From positions 992,001 to 1,056,000 of the forward strand of contig NZ_AP018823.1 of NCBI RefSeq assembly GCF_002217795.2: a DNA stretch of 64,000 nt, read 5' to 3'. The stretch is from Aquitalea magnusonii. GTDB taxonomy: Bacteria; Pseudomonadota; Gammaproteobacteria; Burkholderiales; Chromobacteriaceae. Position 1 is the first letter of the stretch. Every line of letters starts with the position of its first letter. A program made the translations under genes and the position numbers. Shown in pieces: positions 28,395 to 38,067 of the stretch. The notes beneath the pieces are model-generated. The model searched no databases. It saw nothing but the letters and a program-made list of their open reading frames with translations, and was not told the DNA's origin.

Positions 28395-29591
28395 ATGAAG
28401 AACACAGACAGACAACACAGCCGCGATTGCGGCCACGATGGCGGCGAACACGCCGACATCATTATCGTTGGCGGCGGGCCGGTAGGCGCGCTGGCCGCAT
28501 TGCGCTTTGCCGCCGCCGGACGGCGGGTGCTGCTGGTGGAGGCCCGCGCCAAGGATGCGCCGCTGACCGATGCGCGCGCACTGGCCTTGTCCTGGTATAG
28601 CCGCGAGGCACTGCTTGCCGCCGGCGCATGGCCGGACGACCTGCCTGCCAGCATGATAGACAGCGTGCATGTATCGCAGCAGGGGGCTTTTGGCCGTACC
28701 CGGCTGGATGCCGCCGATCTCAAGCTGCCGCACCTGGGCGTGGTGGTGGATTATCCGGCGCTCACCCTCGCCATCAATGCCAGGCTGGAGCAGGCCGGGG
28801 TGCAGGTGTGGTGGGAAACCCGTGTCGATGCCGTGAGCAGCATGGCCTGCTATGCCACGGTCAAAACCAGCGGTGTGCATGGCGAGATTACCCTCACCGC
28901 GCGCCTGGTCGTGCTGGCCGAGGGCGGCGCGCTGGCAGACAGTCTGCCGGGTATCAAGCGGCTGACCCATGATTACCAACAATGCGCGGTACTGGCCGAA
29001 GTCAGCACCGAACAGCCTCCGGCCGGTGTGGCTTATGAGCGCTTTTCGAAGCAAGGCCCGTTTGCCTTGCTGCCGCACGGCGACAATTACATGCTGGTGT
29101 GGACCCGCAGTCACGACGATGCCAAGGCCTTGCAACAAGCGCCCGATGAGCAGGTGATGGCCGAATTGCAGCAGGCCTTTGGCGAGCGCCAGGGCAAGGT
29201 GCTGAGCATTGGTCCGCGTGCCAGCTTCCCCTTGGCGCTGCGTCAGGTCAACCGGGTCAGCAGTGGCCGGGTGGTGCTGATTGGCAATGCCGCCCAAACC
29301 ATGCATCCGGTGGCGGCGCAGGGCTTGAACCTGGGCCTGCGCGATGCCATCGGACTGAGCGATGCCCTGCGTGAGGTGTGTGATCCGGGCGCTGCTGCCG
29401 CGCTGGCAGTGTATGCCGCCAGCCGCAAACTGGACAGCCATGCCGTGGTGGGTTTCACTCACGGCCTGATCAAGCTGTTTGATGGTGACTCGGCCCTGGT
29501 CAGCGCCTTGCGCGGGGTGGGGATGAGCACGCTGGACAGCGTACCGCCCTTGCGCCGTGCCTTTGCCCGCCACCTGGTGTTCGGCCTTTAG
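28395..29591 (+). CDS. ubiH: UbiH-family FAD monooxygenase, ubiquinone biosynthesis
   Basis: 398 residues. The FAD-binding Rossmann motif ADIIIVGGGPVGALAALRFA is near residues 20-40. The second FAD motif is VVLIGNAAQTMHPVAAQGLN. It hydroxylates the ubiquinone ring precursor using O2 and NAD(P)H; the exact ring position (C6 for UbiH) is inferred from synteny with pepP. The paralogue downstream is probably responsible for another position. Confidence 0.88.
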   Translation: MKNTDRQHSRDCGHDGGEHADIIIVGGGPVGALAALRFAAAGRRVLLVEARAKDAPLTDARALALSWYSREALLAAGAWPDDLPASMIDSVHVSQQGAFGRTRLDAADLKLPHLGVVVDYPALTLAINARLEQAGVQVWWETRVDAVSSMACYATVKTSGVHGEITLTARLVVLAEGGALADSLPGIKRLTHDYQQCAVLAEVSTEQPPAGVAYERFSKQGPFALLPHGDNYMLVWTRSHDDAKALQQAPDEQVMAELQQAFGERQGKVLSIGPRASFPLALRQVNRVSSGRVVLIGNAAQTMHPVAAQGLNLGLRDAIGLSDALREVCDPGAAAALAVYAASRKLDSHAVVGFTHGLIKLFDGDSALVSALRGVGMSTLDSVPPLRRAFARHLVFGL

Positions 29592-29602
29592 GAAACAGAT
29601 TC

Positions 29603-30751
29603 ATGACACAGTACGACGTCATCATCGTCGGTGGTGGCCTGGTGGGTGCCAGCCTGGCACTGGCGCTGGCTGACAGCGGGCGCAAGATTGCCTTGCTGGA
29701 AGGCTCAGACGCACGCTTTGAAGATCTGGAGCAAGGCTGGGATGCCCGCATTTACGCGGTCAGCCCGCTTAACCGCCGTTTTCTGGAACAACTGCAAGCC
29801 TGGCCGGACATGTCGCGCATTGGCACCATTGCCAGCATGGATGTCTGCGGCGATGCCGGTGGTCGTATCCAGTTTTCCGCCAGCGATGCCGGTGCCAGCG
29901 CGCTGGCCTGGATTGTGGAAAACCGCTGGCTGCTGGCCAGCCTGTGGCAGCGCCTGGCTGACAGCCCGGTGCAGTGCCTGACCGGGGTGCGCCCCGTCTC
30001 ACTCTCCACGACCGCCAGCATGGCCTGCCTGACGCTGGAAGATGGCCGGGCACTGCATGCCAGCCTGGTGGTGGGAGCGGATGGTGCCAACTCCTGGGTG
30101 CGCAGCCAGACTGAGCTGGCGGCCAGCATCAAGCCTTATGGCCAAAGCGGGGTGGTGGCCAATTTTTCCTGTGAAAAGCCGCATGGCAATATTGCTCGCC
30201 AGTGGTTTACTGGCGACAGCATCCTGGCCTGGCTGCCCATGGCGGGCAATCGCATTTCCATGGTGTGGTCTACTGCCAAGCCTGATGAATTGATGGCCTT
30301 GTCCGCCGAGCAACTGTGCGCCCGCGTGGCGGCCGCCGGCAATCACCAGTTGGGGCATCTGCGCCTGCTGGGCGCGGCGGCGGCCTTTCCGCTGCGCCTG
30401 ATCCAGCCCGAGGCGGTGGTCAGCCAGCGATTGGCGCTGGTGGGCGATGCCGCCCACACCGTGCATCCACTGGCCGGGCAAGGGGTGAACCTGGGGTTCC
30501 AGGATGCCGCCAAGTTGGCCGCCCTGCTGCAAGCGCCTGGCGATGCCGGAGACTGGATGCTGTTACGCCGTTACGAACGCGAGCGGCGCGAAGCGGTGAA
30601 AACCATGCAGTTCACCTGTGACGGTCTGTACCGTCTGTTTCACACCCAACATGTGCCCGGCCTGTCCTGGCTGCGCAATACCGGCCTGAGCCTGACCAAC
30701 CGGCTGGCACCGCTCAAGCGCCAGTTCGCCCGTCATGCCATTGGCTTCTGA
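29603..30751 (+). CDS. Second UbiH/UbiI/UbiF-type FAD hydroxylase, ubiquinone biosynthesis
   Basis: 382 residues with QYDVIIVGGGLVGASLALAL at the N-terminus and LALVGDAAHTVHPLAGQGVN, the COQ6/UbiH family signature. AGGAAA precedes the ATG by 8 bases. In E. coli the gene in this position is ubiI (visC), C5 hydroxylase. Betaproteobacterial sets differ, so UbiI, UbiF or UbiL roles cannot be separated by eye. Same operon as pepP and ubiH. Confidence 0.86.
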   Translation: MTQYDVIIVGGGLVGASLALALADSGRKIALLEGSDARFEDLEQGWDARIYAVSPLNRRFLEQLQAWPDMSRIGTIASMDVCGDAGGRIQFSASDAGASALAWIVENRWLLASLWQRLADSPVQCLTGVRPVSLSTTASMACLTLEDGRALHASLVVGADGANSWVRSQTELAASIKPYGQSGVVANFSCEKPHGNIARQWFTGDSILAWLPMAGNRISMVWSTAKPDELMALSAEQLCARVAAAGNHQLGHLRLLGAAAAFPLRLIQPEAVVSQRLALVGDAAHTVHPLAGQGVNLGFQDAAKLAALLQAPGDAGDWMLLRRYERERREAVKTMQFTCDGLYRLFHTQHVPGLSWLRNTGLSLTNRLAPLKRQFARHAIGF

Positions 30752-30766
30752 ACCCGAGGATATTGA

Positions 30767-31504
30767 ATGAACACCACTGTAAAAGCCCTGGCGCTGGCCG
30801 CCTCCCTGTTGCTGAGCATGACTGCCTGCAATGCCAACGCCACTTCCAGCGGCACCGAGCAGGTGAAGAAAGCCTTCACCACCCGCTTCCCTAACCGGCA
30901 GGTGCTCAGTGTCAGCGAAACCCCGGTGCAAGGCATTTATGAGGTGGTGGTGAAGGGCAAGCAGATTGTCTACACCGATGCGGCAGCCAAGTATCTGTTT
31001 GTTGGCGACCTGATTGACGCGGATGCCAAGACCAGCCTCACCGAAAAGAAAATGGCCGATCTGAACCGGCTGGATTTCAACAAGCTGCCGTTGCAATACG
31101 CCATCAAGGAAGTACGTGGCAATGGTTCGCGCAAGCTGGCCGTGTTTACCGATCCGGACTGCCCGTACTGCAAACAGTTGGAGCGCGAAAGCCTGCCGGA
31201 CATCACCAATGTCACCATTTATACCTTCCTCTACCCGCTGGCCCAACTGCATCCGGATGCACCGCGCAAGGCGCGCCAGATCTGGTGCTCCAAGGACCGT
31301 CTGAAAACCTGGACTGCCTTTATGCGTGATGGCCAGGAACTGACCGGCAGCGACAAGTGTGATACTTCCGCGCTGGACAAGATTGAAGCCATGGGTGACG
31401 AACTGGGCATCACCGGCACGCCGGGACTGATTTTTGCCAATGGTCGCCTGGTGCCGGGAGCCATCGCCAAAGAAGATATCGAAAAGCTGCTGGATGCCAA
31501 ATAA
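30767..31504 (+). CDS. dsbC: Periplasmic thiol:disulfide isomerase DsbC
   Basis: 245 residues. An N-terminal signal peptide is present; an LSMTAC sequence could make it a lipoprotein, but cleavage at ANA is equally likely. The N-terminal dimerisation domain is followed by the thioredoxin domain with CPYC in FTDPDCPYCKQLE. The cis-Pro loop is in GITGTPGLIF. It corrects wrong disulfides and is kept reduced by DsbD. Confidence 0.93.
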   Translation: MNTTVKALALAASLLLSMTACNANATSSGTEQVKKAFTTRFPNRQVLSVSETPVQGIYEVVVKGKQIVYTDAAAKYLFVGDLIDADAKTSLTEKKMADLNRLDFNKLPLQYAIKEVRGNGSRKLAVFTDPDCPYCKQLERESLPDITNVTIYTFLYPLAQLHPDAPRKARQIWCSKDRLKTWTAFMRDGQELTGSDKCDTSALDKIEAMGDELGITGTPGLIFANGRLVPGAIAKEDIEKLLDAK

Positions 31505-31531
31505 GCCTGTAGCCGGAGTACGCCGGGCATC

Positions 31532-32320
31532 ATGAAACTGCCGTTCGGGCTGCGCTGGCGCCCGCAGTCCTGGCGCTGGTCGGCCTTGTCAGAGGCTGAC
31601 AGGTTGATGCTGGCACTCAGCCTGTCGCTACTGCTGCACGCACCCTTGTGGATGCGCCTGGCGGCGGAGGGTAGCCTGCGCGGCCAGCCCCAGGCCTTGT
31701 CGGTGCGCCTGGCCGGCAATGCAGCACCGAATGCCGCGCTCAATGCGCCGCCTGTGCCGCCGGCGCATCCGGTGCCGCGGCATCCCGCGCCTGAGATCAA
31801 GCCATCCGCCGACCGGGTCATGCTGTCCGCGCGGCATAAGCTGCATCTGCCCAGTAGCGCCAGCGCCGCACAGGCGCAGCCACCCTTGCCACCGCATGCA
31901 GTACCACAGCCTGAGCCGGTGGCAGCATCGGCACCGGTCATGCTGCTACGGGATGCTGCCTCAGCGCCGGTGGGCGATGATGGCGCGGCCCAACAACTGG
32001 GACTGGACTTCTACTATGCCGCCCGGCAAGTGGATGTGCTGGCGCTGGAGCAGGTGCCGATCCAACTGGTGGCGCCGTACGGGCTAGGCATGGACGATGT
32101 GGACATTACCCTGCGTGTCTACATCAACGAGCAAGGCGGGGTGGATGCCGTGCAGATGGTGTCGGCACGGCCGGCAGGGGCAGAGCTGCCGCTGATGGAA
32201 ATTTTCCGCCAGGCAAGCTTCTATCCGGCCATCCGCGATGGCCATGCGGTAAAAAGCTTCAAGTTGATCCGCATCGGTTCCCAGGCAGATGGTGATACCG
32301 GCACGGCACCCAATAATTGA
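31532..32320 (+). CDS. TonB-like envelope protein with Pro-rich spacer
   Basis: 262 residues. An N-terminal hydrophobic anchor (ADRLMLALSLSLLLHAPLWM, about 30-48) precedes a Pro/Ala-rich periplasmic stretch of about 100 residues. The C-terminal domain resembles TonB_C (DVDITLRVYINEQGGVDAVQ, then ASFYPAIRDGHAVKSFKLIR). ExbB/ExbD genes are not adjacent. It may energise an outer-membrane receptor or be a TonB-fold structural protein. Confidence 0.7.
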   Translation: MKLPFGLRWRPQSWRWSALSEADRLMLALSLSLLLHAPLWMRLAAEGSLRGQPQALSVRLAGNAAPNAALNAPPVPPAHPVPRHPAPEIKPSADRVMLSARHKLHLPSSASAAQAQPPLPPHAVPQPEPVAASAPVMLLRDAASAPVGDDGAAQQLGLDFYYAARQVDVLALEQVPIQLVAPYGLGMDDVDITLRVYINEQGGVDAVQMVSARPAGAELPLMEIFRQASFYPAIRDGHAVKSFKLIRIGSQADGDTGTAPNN

Positions 32321-32449
32321 AGCCCTGCCTACGCCCGCAGCGGCGGTTTCATGCTAAATTCAGCACATCCTGCGCGGCAGATGTCCGCCAGGAGCGATCC
32401 AATACAGCGGAACATACCGCTCTTGTTATCCGACCACGAAGGAAGAAAC

Positions 32450-32710
32450 ATGTCTGATCTGAACACGCTGTTCACCCAGGCCCAGGCCGATGTCACCTCG
32501 CTGTCCGAGCGTCCGGACAACCAGACCCTGCTGCAGCTGTATGCGCTGTACAAGCAAGCCAGCGAGGGAGATGTCACCGGTGAGCGCCCGGGCATGATGG
32601 ATTTCATCAACCGCGCCAAATACGACGCCTGGGACAAGCTCAAGGGCATGGCCAGCGATGAGGCCAAGCAGGGTTATATCGATGTGGTGCAGAAGCTGCT
32701 GGCTGAGTAA
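32450..32710 (+). CDS. Acyl-CoA-binding protein
   Basis: 86 residues, exactly the size of ACBP. The four-helix family motifs are clear: YALYKQASEGDVTGERPGMM and KYDAWDKLKGMASDEAKQGY. It binds long-chain acyl-CoA in the cytosol. ATG at 32450 has AAGGAAG upstream and is preferred over an in-frame start 99 bp earlier. A strong terminator follows within 20 bp. ACBP is common in eukaryotes and patchy in bacteria. Confidence 0.93.
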   Translation: MSDLNTLFTQAQADVTSLSERPDNQTLLQLYALYKQASEGDVTGERPGMMDFINRAKYDAWDKLKGMASDEAKQGYIDVVQKLLAE

Positions 32711-32729
32711 GCCTGGCGCTCTGGCCAAG

Positions 32730-32762
32730 AACCGCTGTCCATTGCCGGGCAGCGGTTTTTTT
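32730..32762 (+). terminator. Terminator of the acyl-CoA-binding protein gene
   Basis: AACCGCTG and CAGCGGTT form an 8-bp stem with a 12-base loop, followed by a run of Ts through 32762. Confidence 0.85.
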
Positions 32763-32807
32763 ATGCCCGCCTGCCAGGCGCTTTGCGTGGTGTGGATAGC
32801 GGCATGC

Positions 32808-32839
32808 AAAAAAGCGGGCTTTCTTTCGGAATGCCCGCT
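32808..32839 (-). terminator. Terminator of alanine dehydrogenase
   Basis: On the minus strand AGCGGGC and GCCCGCT pair and are followed by six Ts (A-run at 32808-32813). It lies 26 bp past the ald stop and faces the ACBP terminator. Confidence 0.85.
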
Positions 32840-32864
32840 CTGCGTGTTGCGGCTTGGCTCGGTG

Positions 32865-33989
32865 TCAGGATGCCGCCTTGATGGCCTCCACCGGGTCCAC
32901 ATAGGGATAGCCCAGATTGTCCGCCACGGCCTTGTAGGTAATCTTGCCATGGCACACATTAAGCCCGTTGCGCAGGTGCGGGTTGTCCAGCAGGGCCTGA
33001 CGCCAGCCTTTGTCCGCCAATTGCTGGGTAAAGGGCAGGGTGGCGTTGTTGAGTGCCTGGGTGGAAGTCCGTGCCACACCGCCCGGCATATTGGCCACAC
33101 AGTAATGCACGATGCCGTCCACTACGTAGATGGGGTCCTGATGTGTCGTTGCACGGCTGGTTTCAAAACAGCCGCCCTGGTCGATGGCCACATCCACCAG
33201 CACCGCACCGGGTTTCATATTGCCCAGCATGGCGCGGGTTACCAGCTTGGGCGCGGCAGCACCCGGAATCAGCACCGCCCCCACCACCATGTCGGCTTCG
33301 CGGATGGATTCATCGATATTGGCCGTGTTGGACACCAGGGTCTTGATGCGGCCACCAAACACCATGTCGATTTCCTTCAGCCGCGGCAGCGACTTGTCCA
33401 GGATGGTGACGTCAGCACCCAGTCCGGCGGCCATGCGGGCCGCATTCAGGCCCACCACGCCACCACCGATTACCACCACGCGGGCCGGGGCCACGCCTGG
33501 CACGCCGCCCAGCAGCACGCCACGGCCACCCTGGGCTTTCTCCAGCGCATGGGCACCCGCCTGAATGGCCATGCGGCCAGCTACTTCCGACATCGGTGCC
33601 AGCAGCGGCAGGCCACCGCGTTCGTCGGTGACGGTTTCATAGGCAATGGCCACCGCGCCGGATTCGGTCAGCAGCTTGGTTTGCTCCGGATCCGGTGCCA
33701 GGTGCAGATAAGTGAACAGGATTTGTCCCGGACGCAGCATGCGGCATTCCACGGGCTGCGGCTCCTTGACCTTGACCACCATCTCGGCCTTGGCAAAAAC
33801 CTCATCGGCGGAAGAGGCAATCGAGGCTCCTGACTGGATGTATTGCTCGTCGGTAAAACCGATGGCAAGCCCGGCCTGGGTCTGCACCAGTACCTTATGG
33901 CCATGGCCCACCAGCTCCCGTACGCCGGCAGGGGTGAGGCCAACGCGATACTCGTGGTTTTTGATTTCCTTGGGTACACCGATCAACAT
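32865..33989 (-). CDS. ald: Alanine dehydrogenase
   Basis: 374 residues, full length for NAD-dependent L-alanine dehydrogenase (L-Ala + NAD+ to pyruvate + NH4+ + NADH). It begins [20 protein letters not shown], the AlaDh/PNT N-terminus with substrate-binding Arg. The NAD Rossmann motif is [25 protein letters not shown] precedes the ATG. Single gene; no Lrp-type regulator is adjacent. Confidence 0.96.
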   Translation of the reverse strand: MLIGVPKEIKNHEYRVGLTPAGVRELVGHGHKVLVQTQAGLAIGFTDEQYIQSGASIASSADEVFAKAEMVVKVKEPQPVECRMLRPGQILFTYLHLAPDPEQTKLLTESGAVAIAYETVTDERGGLPLLAPMSEVAGRMAIQAGAHALEKAQGGRGVLLGGVPGVAPARVVVIGGGVVGLNAARMAAGLGADVTILDKSLPRLKEIDMVFGGRIKTLVSNTANIDESIREADMVVGAVLIPGAAAPKLVTRAMLGNMKPGAVLVDVAIDQGGCFETSRATTHQDPIYVVDGIVHYCVANMPGGVARTSTQALNNATLPFTQQLADKGWRQALLDNPHLRNGLNVCHGKITYKAVADNLGYPYVDPVEAIKAAS

Positions 33990-34060
33990 TACCGTCTCCT
34001 TCTGTTATTGGATGGAAGCAACAGCAAACGTCACGGGCAGGGGGTGAGCAGCCTGCTGCA

Positions 34061-34080
34061 GGCTGCCTGCTCGGCAAGCC
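34061..34080. repeat. REP-like palindrome, copy 3
   Basis: GGCTGCCTGCTCGGCAAGCC differs from copy 2 at 26966 by one missing and one extra base. It stands alone in the ald upstream region. Confidence 0.45.
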
Positions 34081-34281
34081 GAAATACCGGCATCAGAATG
34101 GTCTGAAAACACTATTGCAGCGTCGGTTTCCAGCTATGGGTGTTTTGTAGTATATGGAGGCGGCCTTGGTCTTATTCACTGTAGTTTTTTCATTCAACAG
34201 TGTTATCTGCTGGGAAACAGGCTGATTTAGGTGATCGGCTGCTGAATCTGCAGCGGAGCTTGGTCGGCTTGATCGGTATCA

Positions 34282-34307
34282 AATACCCGCTTTTCACCAC
34301 GGGTATT
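34282..34307. terminator. Hairpin downstream of the diguanylate cyclase
   Basis: AATACCC and GGGTATT form a 7-bp stem with a 12-base loop. It has short T-runs on both sides (TTTT on plus, TTT on minus). It lies 34 bp beyond the diguanylate cyclase stop and is probably its terminator. Confidence 0.45.
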
Positions 34308-34340
34308 TTCACGCGATGGATATTGCACTGCAGTAGGAGA

Positions 34341-35942
34341 TCAGACTTGCCGCAGGCAGTCGCCGCCGCAGTGCTTGGCCAGGTACATGGCCTGATCAGC
34401 CTGCTGCATCAGCGAGTCAGCCGTGCTGGCGGGGGTGTCCATGGCAATGCCGATGGAAATGCCTACCTTGCAACTGGCACCGTTAATCGATAGTGGCTGC
34501 TGCATGGCGGCAATGCATTTGTCCGCCACGATACGGGCCGTTTCTGCAGCGCGTGTGTCCAGATGGCTCATCAGCAGGACAAACTCGTCACCGCCGATGC
34601 GCGCCAGGGTGTCCGACTCGCGCACAATGGCTTGCAGCCGCTCCGTGACCATGCGCAGGGCTTCATCACCGGCATCATGCCCCTGGCTGTCATTGATGCG
34701 CTTGAATCCATCCAGATCCATGAATAGCAAGGCCAGATGTGTGCCGTGGCGGCGGGATTGTGCCAGTGCCAGCTTCAGACGGTCTGCCAGCAGGCGGCGA
34801 TTTGGTAGCCCGGTCAAGGTATCGTGGTGGGCGAGCCGTTCCAGTTGGCCTTGCTGTTCGTGCAGCTTGCCCAACAGGCGATTGAAGGCGGCAATCAGAT
34901 GGCCGACTTCATCCATGCGGCGAATGGATAGCGGTACCAGCGGTATGTCGCCATGTGCCATGCGCTCGGCATCTTCAGCGGCGTGAAACAGCGGTCGCAG
35001 CACAAAATACATGCAGCCCGTGGCCAGCAGGCCAAACAGGATGGTGGCGACGATGGCACTCTTGATGGCAAAAATCTGGGCATGACCGACCGTGGCAAAC
35101 GCTTCACTGGCAGGCACTTGTGCCACTACAAACCAGTTGGTGCTGGGGACGGTGGCCATGGCAAGCACTTCCTCCTCGCCTGCCGCGTTGCTGCTGATGC
35201 CGCTGCCGCGATAGCCGGCCATGGCGCGGTCATGCAAGGGGTTGCTGCCAGGGACCGGCAGTGGAGCCAGTGCCAGCGCCTGCTGGGAGGAGGCGACATA
35301 AAGATTGTCGCGAGGCGATACCAGTTGGAAGCCGCCCTTGCCATGGCCGATTTGTGTTTTTTGCAGCAGATCGAGAAAGCCTGGCGAGGACAGCGGTGTA
35401 ATCCCGACCAGAATGCCGCTGACTTGTTTGTTGTTGTCAAACAGCGGGGTTGCCATGGGCAGGATAGGCAGGCGCAGCGCATAACCGATTACCGGCTTGC
35501 CGATATAGCCGCTGCCCTTGGCGGCCACCTGGATGTAATCGCGGTCGGCGTAGCTGTGGTTCTGGCGTCCCGGTGCCGTAGGGTAGTCGGCAATGACCCG
35601 GCCATGGCGGTCGGTAACGAACAGTCCGCCGGGAAACAGGCTCTGGTAGCGGTAGTGCTGGCGCAGCCAGTCCTGCAGCGCGGCGGGCCTGGACAGCAGT
35701 GCTTGCGGCAGATCGGCAGCCAGTTGCTTCAGCAATGTCTGGCGCTGGGTGATCTTGTCATCGATATCACGGGCTACATAGCCCGCCAGCGCCTGCTGCT
35801 GCTCCTGCACCACGATGGTAAGGTCCTGTCGCAGGAAATGGCCCAGGGCGAAGTAACGTATTACCGTCCCCACCGTGACCAGGCAGACCACCATGATCAC
35901 CAGCCGGGTGATGATGCTGTCGAAAATACGGCGCTTGGTCAT
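34341..35942 (-). CDS. Membrane diguanylate cyclase with periplasmic Cache sensor
   Basis: 533 residues: a first membrane helix at about 12-30 and a periplasmic double-Cache-like region at about 35-285. A second helix lies near 290-315, then a HAMP-like linker and a GGDEF domain. GGDEF is at residues 450-454, with an RxxD site (RESD) five residues upstream. The active site looks complete, so it should synthesise c-di-GMP in response to an extracellular signal. No EAL domain. Single gene. Confidence 0.93.
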   Translation of the reverse strand: MTKRRIFDSIITRLVIMVVCLVTVGTVIRYFALGHFLRQDLTIVVQEQQQALAGYVARDIDDKITQRQTLLKQLAADLPQALLSRPAALQDWLRQHYRYQSLFPGGLFVTDRHGRVIADYPTAPGRQNHSYADRDYIQVAAKGSGYIGKPVIGYALRLPILPMATPLFDNNKQVSGILVGITPLSSPGFLDLLQKTQIGHGKGGFQLVSPRDNLYVASSQQALALAPLPVPGSNPLHDRAMAGYRGSGISSNAAGEEEVLAMATVPSTNWFVVAQVPASEAFATVGHAQIFAIKSAIVATILFGLLATGCMYFVLRPLFHAAEDAERMAHGDIPLVPLSIRRMDEVGHLIAAFNRLLGKLHEQQGQLERLAHHDTLTGLPNRRLLADRLKLALAQSRRHGTHLALLFMDLDGFKRINDSQGHDAGDEALRMVTERLQAIVRESDTLARIGGDEFVLLMSHLDTRAAETARIVADKCIAAMQQPLSINGASCKVGISIGIAMDTPASTADSLMQQADQAMYLAKHCGGDCLRQV

Positions 35943-36015
35943 CAGGACAAGGGGAGGGATGAGAGAGTGGCAAGTTTAACCGAGCTGTAAAACTACGTAT
36001 ATTCATATTCCCGGT

Positions 36016-38067
36016 TTAGCGCGGGCTGTCGGGATGTTGTTCATCCGCTTCCGGCGGGTTGTGGCGCTCCGCCGCCGGCGGGATGAAAAACTGTAGCGGC
36101 TGGCGCACAAACCGTTTGAGCAGCAAGGGCAGCAGCGGCAGCACCTGACGACCGCTCAGCTTGCGCGAGCGCAGTGCCACCCACAAGGCCAGGCTAAAGC
36201 TGACTGCCAGGTTGGTGAAGCCGATCAGGGCGACGCCGCCGCAGTACAGGGCAGCCATGCCCAGTGGCTGCTGGAAGTCCAGTGCCACCATGCCAAAGGC
36301 TAGATTGGCCGCCGAAAAAGTGATGTGGCGGATATCCAGTGGCAGGCCCAGCATGATGCCGATGGTACCGGTCAGCCCCAGAAACAGGCCGAAGTAGAAA
36401 TTGCCGGCCAGCGCGCCCAGATTGTGTTCCACATAGTGGCCAAGCTGCCAGGCACGGTGGCGGCCCAGCAGGCGGTTCAGCAGCGGGTGGGCGGCCAGCC
36501 GTTCCGGGATGCGGCGGTAGATGGCCTTGTTGTCGTAGTAACCGGCAATCAGCCCGGACAGGAAGAGAAACACGCCGGCAATGGCCGCATGCGGCAGGGC
36601 CAGGCTGGACAGCGGATCGAGATCGTGCAGCAGGTGGGCTGCCTTTTCCGTGCTGACGACCGGCTGGCCGAAGATGGCCTGCCAGGTAAGGGCGATGATG
36701 GCCGCGGTGGGAATGGCCAGCAGCACATTGCCCAGGATGGCAATGAACTGGGTGCGCAGTACCTTGACCACCAGTTCGGCCAGCTCGTCCAGTGCAACTT
36801 TGGCACCGCTTTTTTCCTGTTGGTGCAAGGCCGCGGCAATCCGGGCCGCTGTCATTGCCGGTTGCTTGGTGGCAATGGTGAAGTGCAGCAGTTGCACGAT
36901 GATGAAGCCGATGGCGTAGTTCATGCCATAGGCCAGACCCTCCCACAGCAGGGGCAGGTGGGCTTGGGACAGCAATAGCTTGATCAGCGCCATGATTCCC
37001 ACGATCAGGCCTGCGCCCATGGCCGCCCTGGCCATGCTGCCCCATTCACTGCGCGATTCGGCAATATAGTGCTCGCCATGGCGGCCGGCATGTTCGGTGA
37101 CTTGTAGCGCCAGCAGTTCGGTATTGGACTTGAACACGTCGCTGACGCTGTACTTGCGGTTTTCCGCCCGGACAAAATCCACCAGCAAGTGGAACAGCGC
37201 AGGGTTCTGCCCCGGATCGTGCTCCGGCTCCAGCAAGGCCAGCAGCGCACGCAGCCGGTTCAGGCTTTGCAGCAGGCGCAATGCCTGATAGGTGAGATTG
37301 ACGGAAATGCCATTGCGCGAAGCGTTCTTGCGGATCTTGCCCAGAATCAGCTCACACTGTTCCAGTAAAACCAGAATATGCTTGTCGTCTTCTTCAGGAC
37401 TGCTTTGCGTGGCCAGCGCTCGGCGGTAGCTGTCGGCATAGTGGAGCACCGCGGCATTCAGGTGCAGGAAAGGTGATTCGAAACGCTCGATGTCCGGATA
37501 CACCCGTACCAGTTCCGGTTCCAGGCCAATGGCGGTAACCCGGGCGCTGAGTATCTGTACCGATTCCAGCATCTGCAGCCTGGTTTGCACCCAACTGCTG
37601 CGGTCTTGTTCTTCCTGCCAGGCCATGGCCTGCCATAGCTGCTGCCAGGTTGCATCCGGAATCGCGGCCAGCCAGATATGGTCCTGCTTCCAGCGAAACA
37701 GGCGGCCAAAGCGGTCTTGCAGCGAATCTTCCCGGATAGGCATGGGCAGCAGCCGCTCCCCGATGCGTTTGGACAGCGTGGTGAAAAAACCGGTATTGGC
37801 CAGAATTCCGGATTCGGTATACAGCGGGATTTGTCTGGTTTGGGTCAGCAAATCGAGAAATGCACTGCGCAGAACTTGACGGTAGTCGGCATGGTGTTCC
37901 AGCAACCAGGCCAATGCACGCAAATTCATGATGGCCTGTTCGTGATCATCCGCACTGGCTGGCCGCAGGCTGCGCACCAGATCGGCCAGTGCGTCTGCAG
38001 CAGTGGTTTCACCCTGTTGCAGACTGATAAAAATGGCATCAAGCGTGGAATTGGGCAAATGTGGCAT
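36016..38067 (-). CDS. SpecificRecomb (Gcr) family polytopic membrane protein
   Basis: 683 residues from ATG at 38067; the frame is open 162 bp further upstream without a good start. It resembles the family usually named 'site-specific recombinase' after Neisseria gcr. The N-terminal half is soluble and helical. The C-terminal half carries about six to seven hydrophobic segments between residues about 350 and 660 (for example IGFIIVQLLHFTIATKQPAM and GLFLGLTGTIGIMLGLPLDI). No integrase or resolvase catalytic pattern is visible. The recombinase name is therefore doubtful; a membrane role is more likely. Confidence 0.8.
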   Translation of the reverse strand: MPHLPNSTLDAIFISLQQGETTAADALADLVRSLRPASADDHEQAIMNLRALAWLLEHHADYRQVLRSAFLDLLTQTRQIPLYTESGILANTGFFTTLSKRIGERLLPMPIREDSLQDRFGRLFRWKQDHIWLAAIPDATWQQLWQAMAWQEEQDRSSWVQTRLQMLESVQILSARVTAIGLEPELVRVYPDIERFESPFLHLNAAVLHYADSYRRALATQSSPEEDDKHILVLLEQCELILGKIRKNASRNGISVNLTYQALRLLQSLNRLRALLALLEPEHDPGQNPALFHLLVDFVRAENRKYSVSDVFKSNTELLALQVTEHAGRHGEHYIAESRSEWGSMARAAMGAGLIVGIMALIKLLLSQAHLPLLWEGLAYGMNYAIGFIIVQLLHFTIATKQPAMTAARIAAALHQQEKSGAKVALDELAELVVKVLRTQFIAILGNVLLAIPTAAIIALTWQAIFGQPVVSTEKAAHLLHDLDPLSSLALPHAAIAGVFLFLSGLIAGYYDNKAIYRRIPERLAAHPLLNRLLGRHRAWQLGHYVEHNLGALAGNFYFGLFLGLTGTIGIMLGLPLDIRHITFSAANLAFGMVALDFQQPLGMAALYCGGVALIGFTNLAVSFSLALWVALRSRKLSGRQVLPLLPLLLKRFVRQPLQFFIPPAAERHNPPEADEQHPDSPR

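Larger units (their letters stand above)
33990..34340. other. 351-bp intergenic region upstream of ald and downstream of the diguanylate cyclase
   Basis: No supported gene. It holds the ald leader, a third copy of the 20-bp palindrome (34061-34080) and a hairpin at 34282-34307. An AT-rich stretch lies around 34130-34205. Confidence 0.55.

Noticed and set aside
28251..29573. A 440-codon minus-strand frame opposite ubiH
   Set aside because: Antisense shadow of a clear FAD hydroxylase; composition is His/Gln-rich and no family is recognisable.
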